Notes: generated by a model not told the origin, from the sequence alone. Positions 1-9,400 are shown, counted from the first letter of the stretch. The stretch is 64,000 nucleotides of DNA from Thalassovita autumnalis (GCF_001458255.1 NZ_CYSB01000040.1:248001-312000), one strand, 5' to 3'. Translations and numbers: made by a program.

Positions 1-1
1 C

Positions 2-3000
2 ACCAGCAAACTGATCCTGCCTGAAGACCAGATCAAATATGTCAGCGTGCCCGTAGGCAAAGCGCCTGCCACTGAACATGAGAGTCTGGCCCATGCGGCG
101 ATTGAGGGCACAACCCCCTATGCGCTGGCGGATCTTGCGATTGACTGGCAGTTGAACGGCCCGGTTCTGGAGGTTGCCGCCGTTGCGCGCGAAACCCTGG
201 CCGAGGCCGAAGCCTTCGCCCATGAACATCAGTTCAACCCGGTGAGTTTTGTTGCCCAGCCCGCAGGCCCCTACCCGGGCGAGCCTTTCTTTGGCGGCAC
301 CCATGCGGCAACCGAATTGTTTGGTGGCCGGGTTGAGCCGGATGAAGACGCGGTTGCCGTCATTGGCCCAGCCAAGTTTCCAGCGCCGGAACCTGAGGTC
401 AGCGAACCGGTCCCGGAACCCGAGGTGATTGCCGCGCCCGCGCTGGAAACCATTGCGCCCCCCGCCATTGACGAAACGCCTGCGGAGGGCGCGGTGGAAG
501 CGCCGCAGCCTGAGGTCACACCAGCACCTGTTGCAGAGCAGCCCGCGCCGCCTGTGCCAGAACCGGCAGCTGAATCAACACCTGAGCCGATTGAAGCAAT
601 CACAGCCCCTGCGGTGGAGGTGATTGATCAGCCTGTCGATTACGCGCAGATGGCCGCCAGCATAGAAGATGAGTTGAGCCCGGCCATCCCGCTGACCCCG
701 GAAGAACTGGAATTGATCGAAGCCGCCGAAGCGCGCGGCAACGTCGAAGGCCCGGAAGACACCGCTGAGATCCCAAGCGATCTGGAAGAGTTGCAACATG
801 ACCTCTTCGCCGCGCCTCAGGCTGAGGTGCCCGCAGAGCCTACACTTCCAAATCCTGAGGATATTCTGGCGGTAGACGCCCCTGCCACTGCAGGCAATCC
901 AGTGGAAGCCACTCCGGACACGTTGCCGCCAATGTTTGGCAGCAGCCGGGCCAAGGCGGCGCAGGCTGAAACACCCGCAGGGGAAGAGGCACCAAAGCCC
1001 GAGGCCAACAGCGCCCTCTCCTTCGCCAGTGTGCGCGCCCGCCGCGGCGCCACTGACGAAGACACAGGCAAAGCCGCGCCGCGCCTTGATGGGGCCAGCC
1101 GCACCAGCCCAGAGGTCAACGGTGTGCGCAAGCTGACGCTGCGCCCGGACAAGGCCGCAGCCACGCCCGCAGAGACAGGCACAGATGAGGCAGGCACCGG
1201 CGCGCCAGCCCTGGACGTCGATGTCAACGCCCCAACAGTGCCCCCGATCAGCGATGAGGCCGCACCGGCAGTGAACGGGGCCGCCCCATCTGGCGGCGAC
1301 ATCAGTGAAGACGCCGAAGCGCAGCTCTTGGATGCTGCGGCCAGCCTGACACCCGCGATCGAAGAGACCGAGATCCCTCCCGCCCCTGCCGAGACCGACG
1401 CGCCAGAGGCTGCGGTGGAGGTGCCTGCGCCGGGCAAAGCCCCTTCGCGCCGCGCGAAGCGGCAGCAGGAGGCGCGTAAAGAAAAGCAGCAGATGACCGT
1501 CTTTGGCGCACGTAAGAGTGAGCAAGAGGTTGTTGTTGGCGGCAAGCCACGTTTCCTGGGGCTGATCCTGACCGCGCTGTTGCTGCTGTTCCTGGTCGGC
1601 ATGGCCGCCTGGGCCTCATTGGGCGAAGAAGGCATCGCCGGTCTGTTCCGCAGTTCAGAGCCTACTACCACCGCTGAGGTGCTACAGGCCGAAGCAGAGC
1701 AAGAGGCCGCCCCGGCTGAAGATCTCGCCGCGGCAACGGCCCCAGCAGCGGCAGCTGACCAGCCCGTCGCAACGCCTGCCCCCCAAGAGGCAGAAACCAC
1801 GCTGGCAGAGGTCGACCTGCCTGCGGTCGAAGGTACGGCGGTAGAAGCGGCCCCCGATACATCCGAAGTCGCTTCGCTGTCGCCCGAACTGCAATACGAA
1901 CCCGAAGCGCCCGCCGCCCCTGATGCGGCCACCAGCGCGCTGACTGATCCCGCTCTGGTCGAAGGGGATGAGGCGTTGACCGCGCTTGATCCCGAACTAC
2001 AGGCGGAACCCGAAATTACGGAAACGGCCCCCGCCCCTGAGCTGAGCACTGCGGAACGCTATGCTGTCTCGGGCGTCTGGCAGGATGCGCCGGCCCAGCC
2101 CTCCGCCCCGGCAACGGCGGGTCTGGGTGACCTCTATATCGCATCGATTGACCCGGCTGTGCCCTCCTTTGACGCTGTGGCGCTGCCGGATGAGGCGCGG
2201 GTGCAATCAGACACCACCCCGCCACAACAAAATTCCCCCGCCGCTGCGGGCACTGAATTTACCTTTGACCAGCGCGGTCTTGTCACGGCCAGCCCTGAGG
2301 GCACGATGACCCCGGATGGCATCCTGATCTTCTCAGGCCGCCCGCCGGTCCTGCCGAACAGCTTTCCCGCCCGCACCGTTGTTGCGCCTGAAGGCATCAG
2401 CGAGGCGGAACTGCTGCGCCGCTCAAAAATCCGGCCCAAGGCACGGCCGGAAGACCTGATCGAATCCAACGAACGCAGCGTTCTTGGCGGCCGCACCCGC
2501 ACCGAATTGGCGCAGCTGCGCCCCAAAGCACGCCCGGACAACCTGCGCACCGCTGCAAACAGCACCGATGACGGCGACCGCCTAGCCCTGCTGAACAGCG
2601 CGTCTGCGCCGCTCGTGGACCTGTCGGGCGAAACCCGCGATGCGATCAACGAAGCGGTGGCCCAATCGGTTGGTGCCACATCGCTGCGCCCGATGGCGCG
2701 TCCCAGCAATCTGAATACATCAAACACCGAAAGCGTGCAGGTGGCCGCCGCCGTGCGTGTACAGCCGCAGCTGCCAACCTCGGCTTCAGTCGCGCGGCAG
2801 GCGACGGTGAAAAACCAGCTGAACCTGAGGAAAATCAACCTGATCGGGGTTTCTGGCCAGCCCAGCAACCGCAGCGCCCTCGTCCGATTGGCGTCGGGCC
2901 GGTACAAGAAGGTGAGCGTGGGCGATCGTCTGGACGGCGGGCGCGTGGCCTCCATCAGCGAAGGCGAGCTGCGCTACACCAAATCTGGACGTACCATCAC

Positions 3001-3022
3001 CCTGAAAATGCCGCGCGGCTAA
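2..3022 (+). CDS. Ala/Pro/Glu-rich membrane protein with PilP-like C-terminus (5' partial)
   Basis: The frame is open to the left window edge, so the start is missing; a GTG at 47 is in frame but codons upstream of it look coding. At least 1006 residues are visible. The first ~110 residues look folded and may resemble a PilM-type pilus domain (inference). Residues ~120-510 are low-complexity Ala/Pro/Glu. One membrane segment lies near 517-541, after a basic stretch. A second disordered region follows, then three RPxARPxxL repeats near 810, 839 and 894. The last ~60 residues (LIGVSGQPSNRSALVRL, then VGDRLDGGRV) resemble the beta domain of type IV pilus protein PilP. Such proteins in Rhodobacteraceae are sometimes mislabelled translation initiation factor 2. 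The role is probably envelope or pilus-like assembly, and is unproven. Confidence 0.7.
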   Translation, partial: TSKLILPEDQIKYVSVPVGKAPATEHESLAHAAIEGTTPYALADLAIDWQLNGPVLEVAAVARETLAEAEAFAHEHQFNPVSFVAQPAGPYPGEPFFGGTHAATELFGGRVEPDEDAVAVIGPAKFPAPEPEVSEPVPEPEVIAAPALETIAPPAIDETPAEGAVEAPQPEVTPAPVAEQPAPPVPEPAAESTPEPIEAITAPAVEVIDQPVDYAQMAASIEDELSPAIPLTPEELELIEAAEARGNVEGPEDTAEIPSDLEELQHDLFAAPQAEVPAEPTLPNPEDILAVDAPATAGNPVEATPDTLPPMFGSSRAKAAQAETPAGEEAPKPEANSALSFASVRARRGATDEDTGKAAPRLDGASRTSPEVNGVRKLTLRPDKAAATPAETGTDEAGTGAPALDVDVNAPTVPPISDEAAPAVNGAAPSGGDISEDAEAQLLDAAASLTPAIEETEIPPAPAETDAPEAAVEVPAPGKAPSRRAKRQQEARKEKQQMTVFGARKSEQEVVVGGKPRFLGLILTALLLLFLVGMAAWASLGEEGIAGLFRSSEPTTTAEVLQAEAEQEAAPAEDLAAATAPAAAADQPVATPAPQEAETTLAEVDLPAVEGTAVEAAPDTSEVASLSPELQYEPEAPAAPDAATSALTDPALVEGDEALTALDPELQAEPEITETAPAPELSTAERYAVSGVWQDAPAQPSAPATAGLGDLYIASIDPAVPSFDAVALPDEARVQSDTTPPQQNSPAAAGTEFTFDQRGLVTASPEGTMTPDGILIFSGRPPVLPNSFPARTVVAPEGISEAELLRRSKIRPKARPEDLIESNERSVLGGRTRTELAQLRPKARPDNLRTAANSTDDGDRLALLNSASAPLVDLSGETRDAINEAVAQSVGATSLRPMARPSNLNTSNTESVQVAAAVRVQPQLPTSASVARQATVKNQLNLRKINLIGVSGQPSNRSALVRLASGRYKKVSVGDRLDGGRVASISEGELRYTKSGRTITLKMPRG

Positions 3023-3030
3023 GCCCGCCC

Positions 3031-3402
3031 TTACGCCTCAGTATTGAGCGGCACCTTGCGATGGGCACTGCCCCAGGCGTGTAGCGCCATCACCACCTCG
3101 CGCAGAGCTTGCCCCTTCTCGGTCAGGGAATACTCGACCTTCGGCGGCACAACGGCGTAAACCTCCCGGTGCAGGATCCCGTCGGCTTCCAACTCGCGCA
3201 GCTGCTTGGTCAGGCTGCGCTGCGTCACATTCCCCACCCGGCGCAGCATTTCGTTAAAGCGCAGGGTCTCATCCAGCAGATGGTAGATGATCAGCCCTTT
3301 CCACTTGCCCGCAATCTGTTCCAGCGCCGCCTCAACCGGGCATCCGTCATTACAGCCATAGTCGGCAAATCGCTGGGTGCTCTGCTGTTCTACAGTATCC
3401 AT
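3031..3402 (-). CDS. HxlR-family transcriptional regulator
   Basis: This is a 123-residue winged-helix regulator of the HxlR family. The signature is a Cys-containing N-terminus (YGCNDGCPVE), then LEQIAGKWKGLIIYHLL, FNEMLRRVGNVTQRSLTKQLRELEADGI, and a C-terminal wing ending in LREVVMAL. Several HxlR proteins sense quinones, aldehydes or oxidants through the N-terminal Cys. An ATG six codons further upstream (3420) is possible, but it overlaps the inverted repeat at 3406-3432 that looks like the operator, so I prefer 3402. It is divergent from the quinone-oxidoreductase-type gene at 3497 and probably represses it. Confidence 0.85.
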   Translation of the reverse strand: MDTVEQQSTQRFADYGCNDGCPVEAALEQIAGKWKGLIIYHLLDETLRFNEMLRRVGNVTQRSLTKQLRELEADGILHREVYAVVPPKVEYSLTEKGQALREVVMALHAWGSAHRKVPLNTEA

Positions 3403-3405
3403 ATT

Positions 3406-3432
3406 GTACCTATAGGCCAAAATAGTGCGTAC
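3406..3432. promoter_or_regulatory. Candidate HxlR operator
   Basis: The half-sites GTACCTAT (3406-3413) and ATAGTGCGTAC (3422-3432) form an imperfect inverted repeat between the divergent hxlR-type gene and the oxidoreductase gene. GTAC/ATAG half-sites of this kind are typical HxlR targets. The assignment is by pattern and position only. Confidence 0.4.
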
Positions 3433-3496
3433 TTGTTCGCATTGTGTCTACTCCTTCATATGGCAGGTGAATCAGCTTTGTCAAAAGGAGAGCCCC

Positions 3497-4516
3497 ATGA
3501 AAGCGATCGGCTATACCACTGCAGGCCCAATCGATGCACCGCAGCCCCTGCAGGATTTCACCGCCCCCCGGCCCGAGGCAACGGGCCATGATCTACTGGT
3601 CAAGATTCAGGCGATCTCGGTCAATCCGGTTGACTATAAGATCCGCCAAAGCCGCGCACCGGAGGGGGACAGTCCCGCCATTCTAGGTTGGGACGCTGTG
3701 GGTGAGGTGGTTGCGACCGGCGAACTGGTCACCAGCTACCAGCCCGGCGATACCGTCTGGTATGCCGGCGCTATTGATCGCCCCGGCACCAACGCCGAAT
3801 ATCATCTGGTGGATGAACGCATCACCGGCCGCGCGCCGAGCTCAATCCCCGCGGCCGAAGCGGCCGCCCTGCCCCTGACCACCCTGACGGCGCATGAGAT
3901 GTTGTTCGACCGGCTGCGGGTCACTGATCCGGTGCCCGGTGCGGCGCCGGCTGTAGTAATCGTCGGCGGCGCAGGCGGTGTTGGCTCCATCGCGATCCAG
4001 CTGTTGCGGGCGCTGACAGATCTGACGGTGATCGCAACCGCCTCACGGCCGGAAACGCAGGAGTGGGTGAAATCCCTCGGCGCCCATCACGTGTTGGATC
4101 ATCACCAGGCACTGGCGCCACAGATCGCTGCCTTGGGGATTGGCGCCCCGGGCTATGTCTTCTCTACCAATCAGACCCATGCCTATATCGAACAGGCCGC
4201 TGAGTTTCTGGCACCGCAGGGTCGCTTTGGCCTGATCGATGACCCTGAGCATCTGGACGTCCGCCCCTTCAAGCTCAAGTCGATCTCCACTCATTGGGAG
4301 TTGATGTACACCCGGTCACTTTTCGGCACAGCGGACATCACCCGCCAGCGGGATATTCTGAACGATGTTGCCGGGCTGATTGACAGCGGCAAGGTGAGGT
4401 CCACCGCGACCGAGGCGATGGGCGAGATCAACGCCGCCAACCTGATCCGCGCCCATAAGCTGCTGGAGACCAACACCGCCAAAGGCAAAATCGTGCTGGA
4501 GGGGTTTGGCACCTGA
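3497..4516 (+). CDS. Zinc-type alcohol dehydrogenase-like / NADPH:quinone oxidoreductase
   Basis: This 339-residue medium-chain dehydrogenase/reductase belongs to the ZADH/quinone oxidoreductase branch. The GroES-like N-terminus (MKAIGYTTAG, then VDYKIR) is followed by a Rossmann motif VIVGGAGGVGSIAIQLL near residue 153. The structural zinc Cys cluster of true alcohol dehydrogenases is absent, as expected for this branch. The start at 3497 is set by the AAAGGAG ribosome site at 3484-3490; the longer frame has no such site. It probably reduces quinones or reactive carbonyls with NAD(P)H in the cytoplasm. The divergent HxlR gene suggests induction by electrophiles or quinones. Confidence 0.85.
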   Translation: MKAIGYTTAGPIDAPQPLQDFTAPRPEATGHDLLVKIQAISVNPVDYKIRQSRAPEGDSPAILGWDAVGEVVATGELVTSYQPGDTVWYAGAIDRPGTNAEYHLVDERITGRAPSSIPAAEAAALPLTTLTAHEMLFDRLRVTDPVPGAAPAVVIVGGAGGVGSIAIQLLRALTDLTVIATASRPETQEWVKSLGAHHVLDHHQALAPQIAALGIGAPGYVFSTNQTHAYIEQAAEFLAPQGRFGLIDDPEHLDVRPFKLKSISTHWELMYTRSLFGTADITRQRDILNDVAGLIDSGKVRSTATEAMGEINAANLIRAHKLLETNTAKGKIVLEGFGT

Positions 4517-4540
4517 CGCCCAACGGCTGAAACGAAAAAA

Positions 4541-4572
4541 CCCAGCCGCACGAGGAAAGCCGTGCGGCTGGG
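4541..4572 (-). terminator. Intrinsic terminator of hpd
   Basis: A perfect 12-bp stem (CCCAGCCGCACG at 4541-4552, CGTGCGGCTGGG at 4561-4572) is followed by a T-run when read on the minus strand (A-run 4535-4540 on plus). It lies ~100 nt past the hpd stop. The plus strand lacks a T-run after the hairpin. Confidence 0.8.
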
Positions 4573-4675
4573 CCGATGCCAGGGGTGGAGCCCCGGCAGA
4601 AAGATGGGCTGGGCAGTTGACCTGCCGCGCGCCCTCCCCGTCTGACCGTCTGATGCGGTCTTCACCGGCAAGGGC

Positions 4676-5773
4676 TTACTCAGCCGCTTGGATTTCGCCG
4701 TTTTCGATCTGCTCACGCTCAATCGATTCAAACAGCGCTTTGAAGTTGCCTTCGCCGAAGCCATCGTCGCCTTTGCGCTGGATAAACTCGAAGAAGATCG
4801 GACCGATCACAGTTTTGGAGAAGATCTGCAGCAGGATTTTGGTCTCACCGCCATCCACAACACCTTCGCCATCGATCAGGATGCCGTGTTTCTTCATGCG
4901 CTCGATCGGCTCTTCATGGCCAACCACACGTTCGTGGCTCAGGTCATAGTAAGCGTTCGGCGGTGCCGGCATGAACTTGATGCCATTTTCCGAGATTGCA
5001 TCGGTCGAGGCGTAGATGTCTTCGGTGCCTACAGCGATGTGCTGGATGCCTTCGCCTTTGTACTTCTTCAGATAGGCCACGATCTGACCAGTTTCACCGC
5101 GGTCTTCGTTGATCGGAATGCGGATCCGGCCACAGGGCGAGGTCAGAGCGCGGCTGAGCAGACCGGTGTATTTGCCTTCGATGTCGAAGAAACGGATTTC
5201 ACGGAAGTTGAACAGATCGCCGTAGAACTTGAACCACTTGTCCATGTTGCCTTTGAACACGTTGTGGGTCAGGTGATCGAGGTAGTAGAAGCCCACACCT
5301 TCCGGCTTGGAGGTGCCCAGCCAGTCGAAATCGGCGTTATAGGGCGACTGGTCGTGGCTTTCGTCGGTGAAATAGATCAGCGAACCACCGATGCCTTTGA
5401 TCGCGGGCCAGGCCAGGGTCTTGTCATCCGCGTCATAGGGTTCAGCACCCATTTTGACGGCGTGGTCATAGGCATGCTGCGCATCCACAACGCGCCAGCC
5501 CATCGACGGGGCACAGGGGCCGTGTTCTTCGACAAAGCGGCTGGCGAAGCTGCCCGGTTCATCATTCAGGATATAGGTCACATCCCCCTGCTGCCACAGT
5601 TCGATGTTCTTGGTCTTGTGTTTGGCGACCTTGACGTAGCCCATCTTGGCGAACAGCTCACGCAGTTCTTCCGCATTGGGGTGGGCGAATTCTACGAATT
5701 CGAAACCGTCGGTACCGGCGGGGTTTTCGGGGCTGATTACGGCCTTGGGGGCCATGTGCGGGAACGGACCCAT
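4676..5773 (-). CDS. hpd: 4-hydroxyphenylpyruvate dioxygenase
   Basis: This cytosolic Fe(II) enzyme converts 4-hydroxyphenylpyruvate to homogentisate in tyrosine catabolism. The protein has 365 residues, the usual length. Two vicinal-oxygen-chelate halves are visible, and the iron ligands can be placed by motif as H167 (YLDHLTHN), H245 (GIQHIAV) and E329 (FFEFIQRKGDDGFGEGNF). The C-terminal gate helix (FKALFESIEREQ) is present. The start is supported by AGGAGG just upstream. The gene is divergent from an Lrp/AsnC regulator at 5925, a common pairing in alphaproteobacteria, so control by that regulator is likely. Confidence 0.96.
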   Translation of the reverse strand: MGPFPHMAPKAVISPENPAGTDGFEFVEFAHPNAEELRELFAKMGYVKVAKHKTKNIELWQQGDVTYILNDEPGSFASRFVEEHGPCAPSMGWRVVDAQHAYDHAVKMGAEPYDADDKTLAWPAIKGIGGSLIYFTDESHDQSPYNADFDWLGTSKPEGVGFYYLDHLTHNVFKGNMDKWFKFYGDLFNFREIRFFDIEGKYTGLLSRALTSPCGRIRIPINEDRGETGQIVAYLKKYKGEGIQHIAVGTEDIYASTDAISENGIKFMPAPPNAYYDLSHERVVGHEEPIERMKKHGILIDGEGVVDGGETKILLQIFSKTVIGPIFFEFIQRKGDDGFGEGNFKALFESIEREQIENGEIQAAE

Positions 5774-5898
5774 GGGTGCCTCCTGAGTGTTGGTTACTTG
5801 CTATGTTAAGCATGCCGCAAAAGATGTGGGAATTTTGCGCATTTTACGCTGGCGAAAGCGGTTGTCATGCGGGATCTACGCACTATCTAGGTGGAAAA

Positions 5899-5911
5899 CG
5901 TCAATTTGACG
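5899..5911. promoter_or_regulatory. Perfect palindrome upstream of the Lrp-type gene
   Basis: CGTCAATTTGACG is a perfect 6-1-6 palindrome in the hpd/lrp intergenic region, ending just before the GAGAGG ribosome site of the Lrp-type gene. It is a candidate operator for autoregulation and hpd control. Confidence 0.4.
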
Positions 5912-5924
5912 CACGAGAGGCATC

Positions 5925-6380
5925 ATGCTGGATGACACCGACAAACGGCTGCTGGCCGCGCTGCAACAAAACAGCCATCTGACGACTCAGGAACTGTCAG
6001 ACATGCTGAACCTTTCGGCCTCGCAGGCCGGGCGGCGACGCCAACGGCTGGAGGCTGAGGGCTATATCCGCAACTACACGGCCCGGTTGGATCCGGCGCG
6101 GCTGGGTCTGAGTGTGCAGGCCTTTGTGCAGGTGCAACTTGGCACCCATGGACCGGATCAAAGCCAAAGCTTTGCCCGTCTGGTGAACTTGCGTCCCGAA
6201 ATCACCAGCGCCTGGACGCTCACCGGCGATGCCGACTACCTGCTGCGGGTCTATTGCGAAGATCTTTCCGCCCTCAACAGCCTGATCCATGAGGTGCTGC
6301 TGCGCCACGAAGCGGTCAGCCGGGTGCAGAGCCAGATTGTGATGGATCAGTTCAAGCAAGACGCGCCGCTGCCAACCTGA
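5925..6380 (+). CDS. Lrp/AsnC-family transcriptional regulator
   Basis: The protein has 151 residues with the classic Lrp layout. The N-terminal helix-turn-helix (MLDDTDKRLLAALQQNSHLT, then LSASQAGRRRQRLEAEGYI) is followed by the RAM ligand-binding domain (VQVQLGTHG, AWTLTGDADYLLRV, VSRVQSQIVMDQFK). The divergent neighbour hpd suggests it senses an aromatic amino acid or keto acid and controls tyrosine degradation. The ligand is inferred from context. GAGAGG precedes the ATG. Confidence 0.9.
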   Translation: MLDDTDKRLLAALQQNSHLTTQELSDMLNLSASQAGRRRQRLEAEGYIRNYTARLDPARLGLSVQAFVQVQLGTHGPDQSQSFARLVNLRPEITSAWTLTGDADYLLRVYCEDLSALNSLIHEVLLRHEAVSRVQSQIVMDQFKQDAPLPT

Positions 6381-6445
6381 CATAGTGGGCCCCACAGCTA
6401 CCTGACCCCAACTGCCTGCTAAGGCGCAAAAAATCGCCGGAGACC

Positions 6446-8317
6446 ATGCAAGAGTTTCTCTTTTCCGCTTCTATCTATCTGATCGCCGCCGTGATCGCCG
6501 TGCCGCTGGCCGCGCGTTTGGGGCTGGGATCTGTTCTGGGCTACCTCAGCGCCGGGATCGTGATTGGCCCCGTTCTGGGGCTGGTCGGCTCTGAAACGCA
6601 GGATCTGCAACACTTCGCTGAATTTGGCGTGGTGATGATGCTGTTCCTGATCGGCTTGGAATTGGACCCAAGGGCGCTCTGGGCGATGCGGCACCGGCTG
6701 ATCGGGTTAGGTGGTTTGCAAATCACCCTAACGATGGCCGCGATGACTGCGCTGTCGATGGCATTGGGGCTGGAATGGAAACCTGCGCTGGCGGTTGGGA
6801 TGATCTTCGCGCTCTCCTCCACCGCGATTGTGCTTCAAACCCTGTCCGAGAAGGGGCTGATGCAGACAAACGGCGGGCGTTCCACCTTCTCGGTCTTGCT
6901 GACACAGGATATCGCGGTGATCCCGATGCTGGCGCTTTTGCCGCTATTGGCGATGTCACCCTCGGGGCCAACACCCGGGGGCGGCAGCGACGGCCATGCA
7001 GGCGCACCGGGTGGCATGTCACTGGTTGAGGGGCTACCGGGTTGGGGCGTCACACTGGTAACCCTTGGCGCCGTCGCGGCGGTCATTCTGGCGGGTATCT
7101 TCCTGACCAGACCGCTGTTTGCCTTCATCCACCATGCCCGGTTGCGGGAAATGTACACGGCCCTGGCCCTGCTGATCGTGCTGGGGATCGCTGCCATCAT
7201 GACTGCTGTGGGCCTTTCGCCTGCGCTTGGCACGTTCCTCGCCGGCGTTGTGCTGGCCAACTCGGAATTCCGTCATGAGCTGGAAAGCGACATCGAACCC
7301 TTCAAGGGGCTGCTGCTGGGACTGTTCTTCATCACGGTTGGGGCGGGTATCGATTTCAACACCTTCTTCAGCGCACCGATGGATCTGATTGGCCTGACGC
7401 TGACCGTTCTGCTGATCAAAGGCGCGATCCTTTACCTGCTGAGCCATATCTTCAACATCAAAGGCCGGGCGCGGTGGCTGTTCACCCTGTCACTGGCGCA
7501 GGCTGGTGAGTTTGGCTTTGTCCTGCTGTCGTTTTCCCGCCAACAGAACGTGCTGCCGGGACAGCTGACCGATACGCTGTCACTGGTGGTGGCCCTGTCG
7601 ATGCTGGCAACCCCGCTGCTGTTCATCATCTATGACCTTCTGTCCAAGACGATGAAGGACAGCGACACCTTCGAAGAAGATGAGATCGACGAACACGGCC
7701 CTGTCATCATTGCAGGCATTGGCCGTTTTGGTCAGATCGTGAACCGTCTGGTGCAATCCAGCGGCTTCAAAACTGTGGTTCTGGACAATGACATGGGCAC
7801 CATCCAGCTGATGCGCCAGTTTGGCTTCAAAGGCTTCTTTGGCGATCCCTCCCGGCCTGAGCTGCTGCATGCCGCCGGTCTGAAAGAGGCCAGCGTTCTG
7901 GCCGTCACTTTGGATGATCGCGCTGCCGCCACACGGCTGGTTGGCTTCGCCCGCCGCGAACGCCCTGATCTGCACATCATTGCCCGCGCCCGCGACCGCA
8001 CCCATGTTTTTGAACTCTACCAGGCCGGGGCCAATGACATCGTGCGCGAAACCTTCGACAGCAGTCTGCGCGCCGGACGTTACGTGTTGGAGAACATCGG
8101 CCTCAGCGAATATGAGGCCGCTGAGGCCGAACGGGTCTTTTTCCAGCACGACCGGATGGCGATCCGCGAATTGGCGCAGGTCTGGGATCCCAACACGCCC
8201 TCGGCGCAGAACAAGGCCTATGTGGCCCGCGCCCGTGAGTTGGAGAAAGAACTGGAAATGGCCCTGTCGACCCAGCTGGAAACCCGGCGCGAAGACAAAG
8301 ACAGAGACGAAGCATAA
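6446..8317 (+). CDS. Kef-type monovalent cation:proton antiporter (CPA2) with TrkA-N domain
   Basis: This 623-residue inner-membrane transporter has two parts. Residues ~1-390 form about twelve hydrophobic segments of the Na+/H+ exchanger fold, including GAGIDFN and the conserved LAQAGEFGFVLLSF. From ~417 a TrkA-N/RCK nucleotide-binding domain begins (PVIIAGIGRFGQIVNRL; GDPSRPELLHAAGL). Members export K+ in exchange for protons, usually gated by NAD(H) or glutathione adducts, and protect against electrophiles. No KefF/KefG ancillary reductase is adjacent. A Gly-rich insertion (PTPGGGSDGHAGAPGG) sits in one loop. A GGAG site precedes the ATG. Confidence 0.92.
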   Translation: MQEFLFSASIYLIAAVIAVPLAARLGLGSVLGYLSAGIVIGPVLGLVGSETQDLQHFAEFGVVMMLFLIGLELDPRALWAMRHRLIGLGGLQITLTMAAMTALSMALGLEWKPALAVGMIFALSSTAIVLQTLSEKGLMQTNGGRSTFSVLLTQDIAVIPMLALLPLLAMSPSGPTPGGGSDGHAGAPGGMSLVEGLPGWGVTLVTLGAVAAVILAGIFLTRPLFAFIHHARLREMYTALALLIVLGIAAIMTAVGLSPALGTFLAGVVLANSEFRHELESDIEPFKGLLLGLFFITVGAGIDFNTFFSAPMDLIGLTLTVLLIKGAILYLLSHIFNIKGRARWLFTLSLAQAGEFGFVLLSFSRQQNVLPGQLTDTLSLVVALSMLATPLLFIIYDLLSKTMKDSDTFEEDEIDEHGPVIIAGIGRFGQIVNRLVQSSGFKTVVLDNDMGTIQLMRQFGFKGFFGDPSRPELLHAAGLKEASVLAVTLDDRAAATRLVGFARRERPDLHIIARARDRTHVFELYQAGANDIVRETFDSSLRAGRYVLENIGLSEYEAAEAERVFFQHDRMAIRELAQVWDPNTPSAQNKAYVARARELEKELEMALSTQLETRREDKDRDEA

Positions 8318-8322
8318 AAAAC

Positions 8323-8346
8323 AAAGGGGGCCAAGCAGCCCCCTTT
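8323..8346. terminator. Bidirectional terminator between the antiporter gene and cobT
   Basis: The stem AAAGGGGGC/GCCCCCTTT has a 6-nt loop, with TTTTT after it on plus and an A-rich stretch before it. It separates two convergent genes. Confidence 0.8.
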
Positions 8347-8386
8347 TTGATGCGTGTTATGTGCGGACTTATGCTGGACCAGGCCG

Positions 8387-9400
8387 TTAGCCGTCAGACA
8401 CCCCAGCCTCGGCAAAGGTGGCCATGCCTGAATGACAGGCAATCGCGCCCTGCAGCACACCAATCGCCAATGCCGCACCGGACCCTTCGCCCAGGCGCAG
8501 ACCAAGCGCCAGCAATGGGTCCTTGCCCAGCTGCTCCAACAATTTGCCATGGGCCGCTTCGGCGCTCACATGACCAGCAACAGCGTGATCCAACGCCTTG
8601 GCGTTCACCGCTTTCAAGGTTGCAGCGGCAGCACAGCAGATGAACCCATCCAGCAGCACCGGAATACGCTCAACCCGCGCCCGCGCCATTGCGCCTGCCA
8701 TCGCGGCCAGCTCACGCCCGCCAAGACGGCGCAGCATTTCCAGCCCATCCCCCTGCCCGCCATGAAGCGCCACGGCTTCTGCGACAACGCGGGTTTTGTT
8801 TTCAAGCCCGGCGTCATCAACCCCGGTGCCCCGCCCGGTCCAATCCGCAGCCTCACCGCCATAAAGCGCATTACAGATCGCTGCGGCGGAGGTGGAATTG
8901 CCGATGCCCATTTCGCCGGTGATCAACAGATCGGCGTTCGGGTTCACAGCGTTCCAACCGGTTTGAAGCGCCTCAAGCAGCTCAGCCTCACTCATCGCGG
9001 GTGCCTGGGTGAAATCGGCGGTTGGTGTCTCCAGCGACAGCGCATGCACCGCCATCTGGGCGCCAAACGTGCGCGACAGCTGATTGATCGCCGCACCACC
9101 ATGCTGGAAGTTCAAAACCATCTGTTCGGTCACTTCCGCAGGGAAGGCCGAGACCCCCTGCGCCATTACGCCGTGGTTGCCCGCAAAGATCAAAACCTGC
9201 GGAAAACGCAGCTTGGGCTTGGCATTGCCCTGCCAGCTGGCAAACCAAATGGCCAGATCCTCCAGACGGCCCAAAGCACCCGGTGGTTTGGTCAACTGCC
9301 CGTTGCGCGCACTGGCGGCAACCTGTGCCGAGAGGTCCGCAGACGCGGCGGTTGACAGAATTTGACGAAACTCGTCAAGTGATTGAAAACTTTGACTCAT
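8387..9400 (-). CDS. cobT: Nicotinate-nucleotide--dimethylbenzimidazole phosphoribosyltransferase
   Basis: CobT makes alpha-ribazole phosphate from nicotinate mononucleotide and 5,6-dimethylbenzimidazole for the lower ligand of cobalamin. The 337-residue protein has the family motifs [33 protein letters not shown] and, near the C-terminus, [15 protein letters not shown], which holds the catalytic Glu. I start at ATG 9400 ([12 protein letters not shown]); the upstream in-frame extension lacks family character. It is divergent from cobS across only 71 nt, consistent with a shared promoter region for nucleotide-loop assembly. Confidence 0.95.
   Translation of the reverse strand: MSQSFQSLDEFRQILSTAASADLSAQVAASARNGQLTKPPGALGRLEDLAIWFASWQGNAKPKLRFPQVLIFAGNHGVMAQGVSAFPAEVTEQMVLNFQHGGAAINQLSRTFGAQMAVHALSLETPTADFTQAPAMSEAELLEALQTGWNAVNPNADLLITGEMGIGNSTSAAAICNALYGGEAADWTGRGTGVDDAGLENKTRVVAEAVALHGGQGDGLEMLRRLGGRELAAMAGAMARARVERIPVLLDGFICCAAAATLKAVNAKALDHAVAGHVSAEAAHGKLLEQLGKDPLLALGLRLGEGSGAALAIGVLQGAIACHSGMATFAEAGVSDG

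Noticed and set aside
4688-5809. 373-codon plus-strand frame opposite hpd
   Set aside because: Antisense shadow; hpd has all iron ligands and a terminator on minus.
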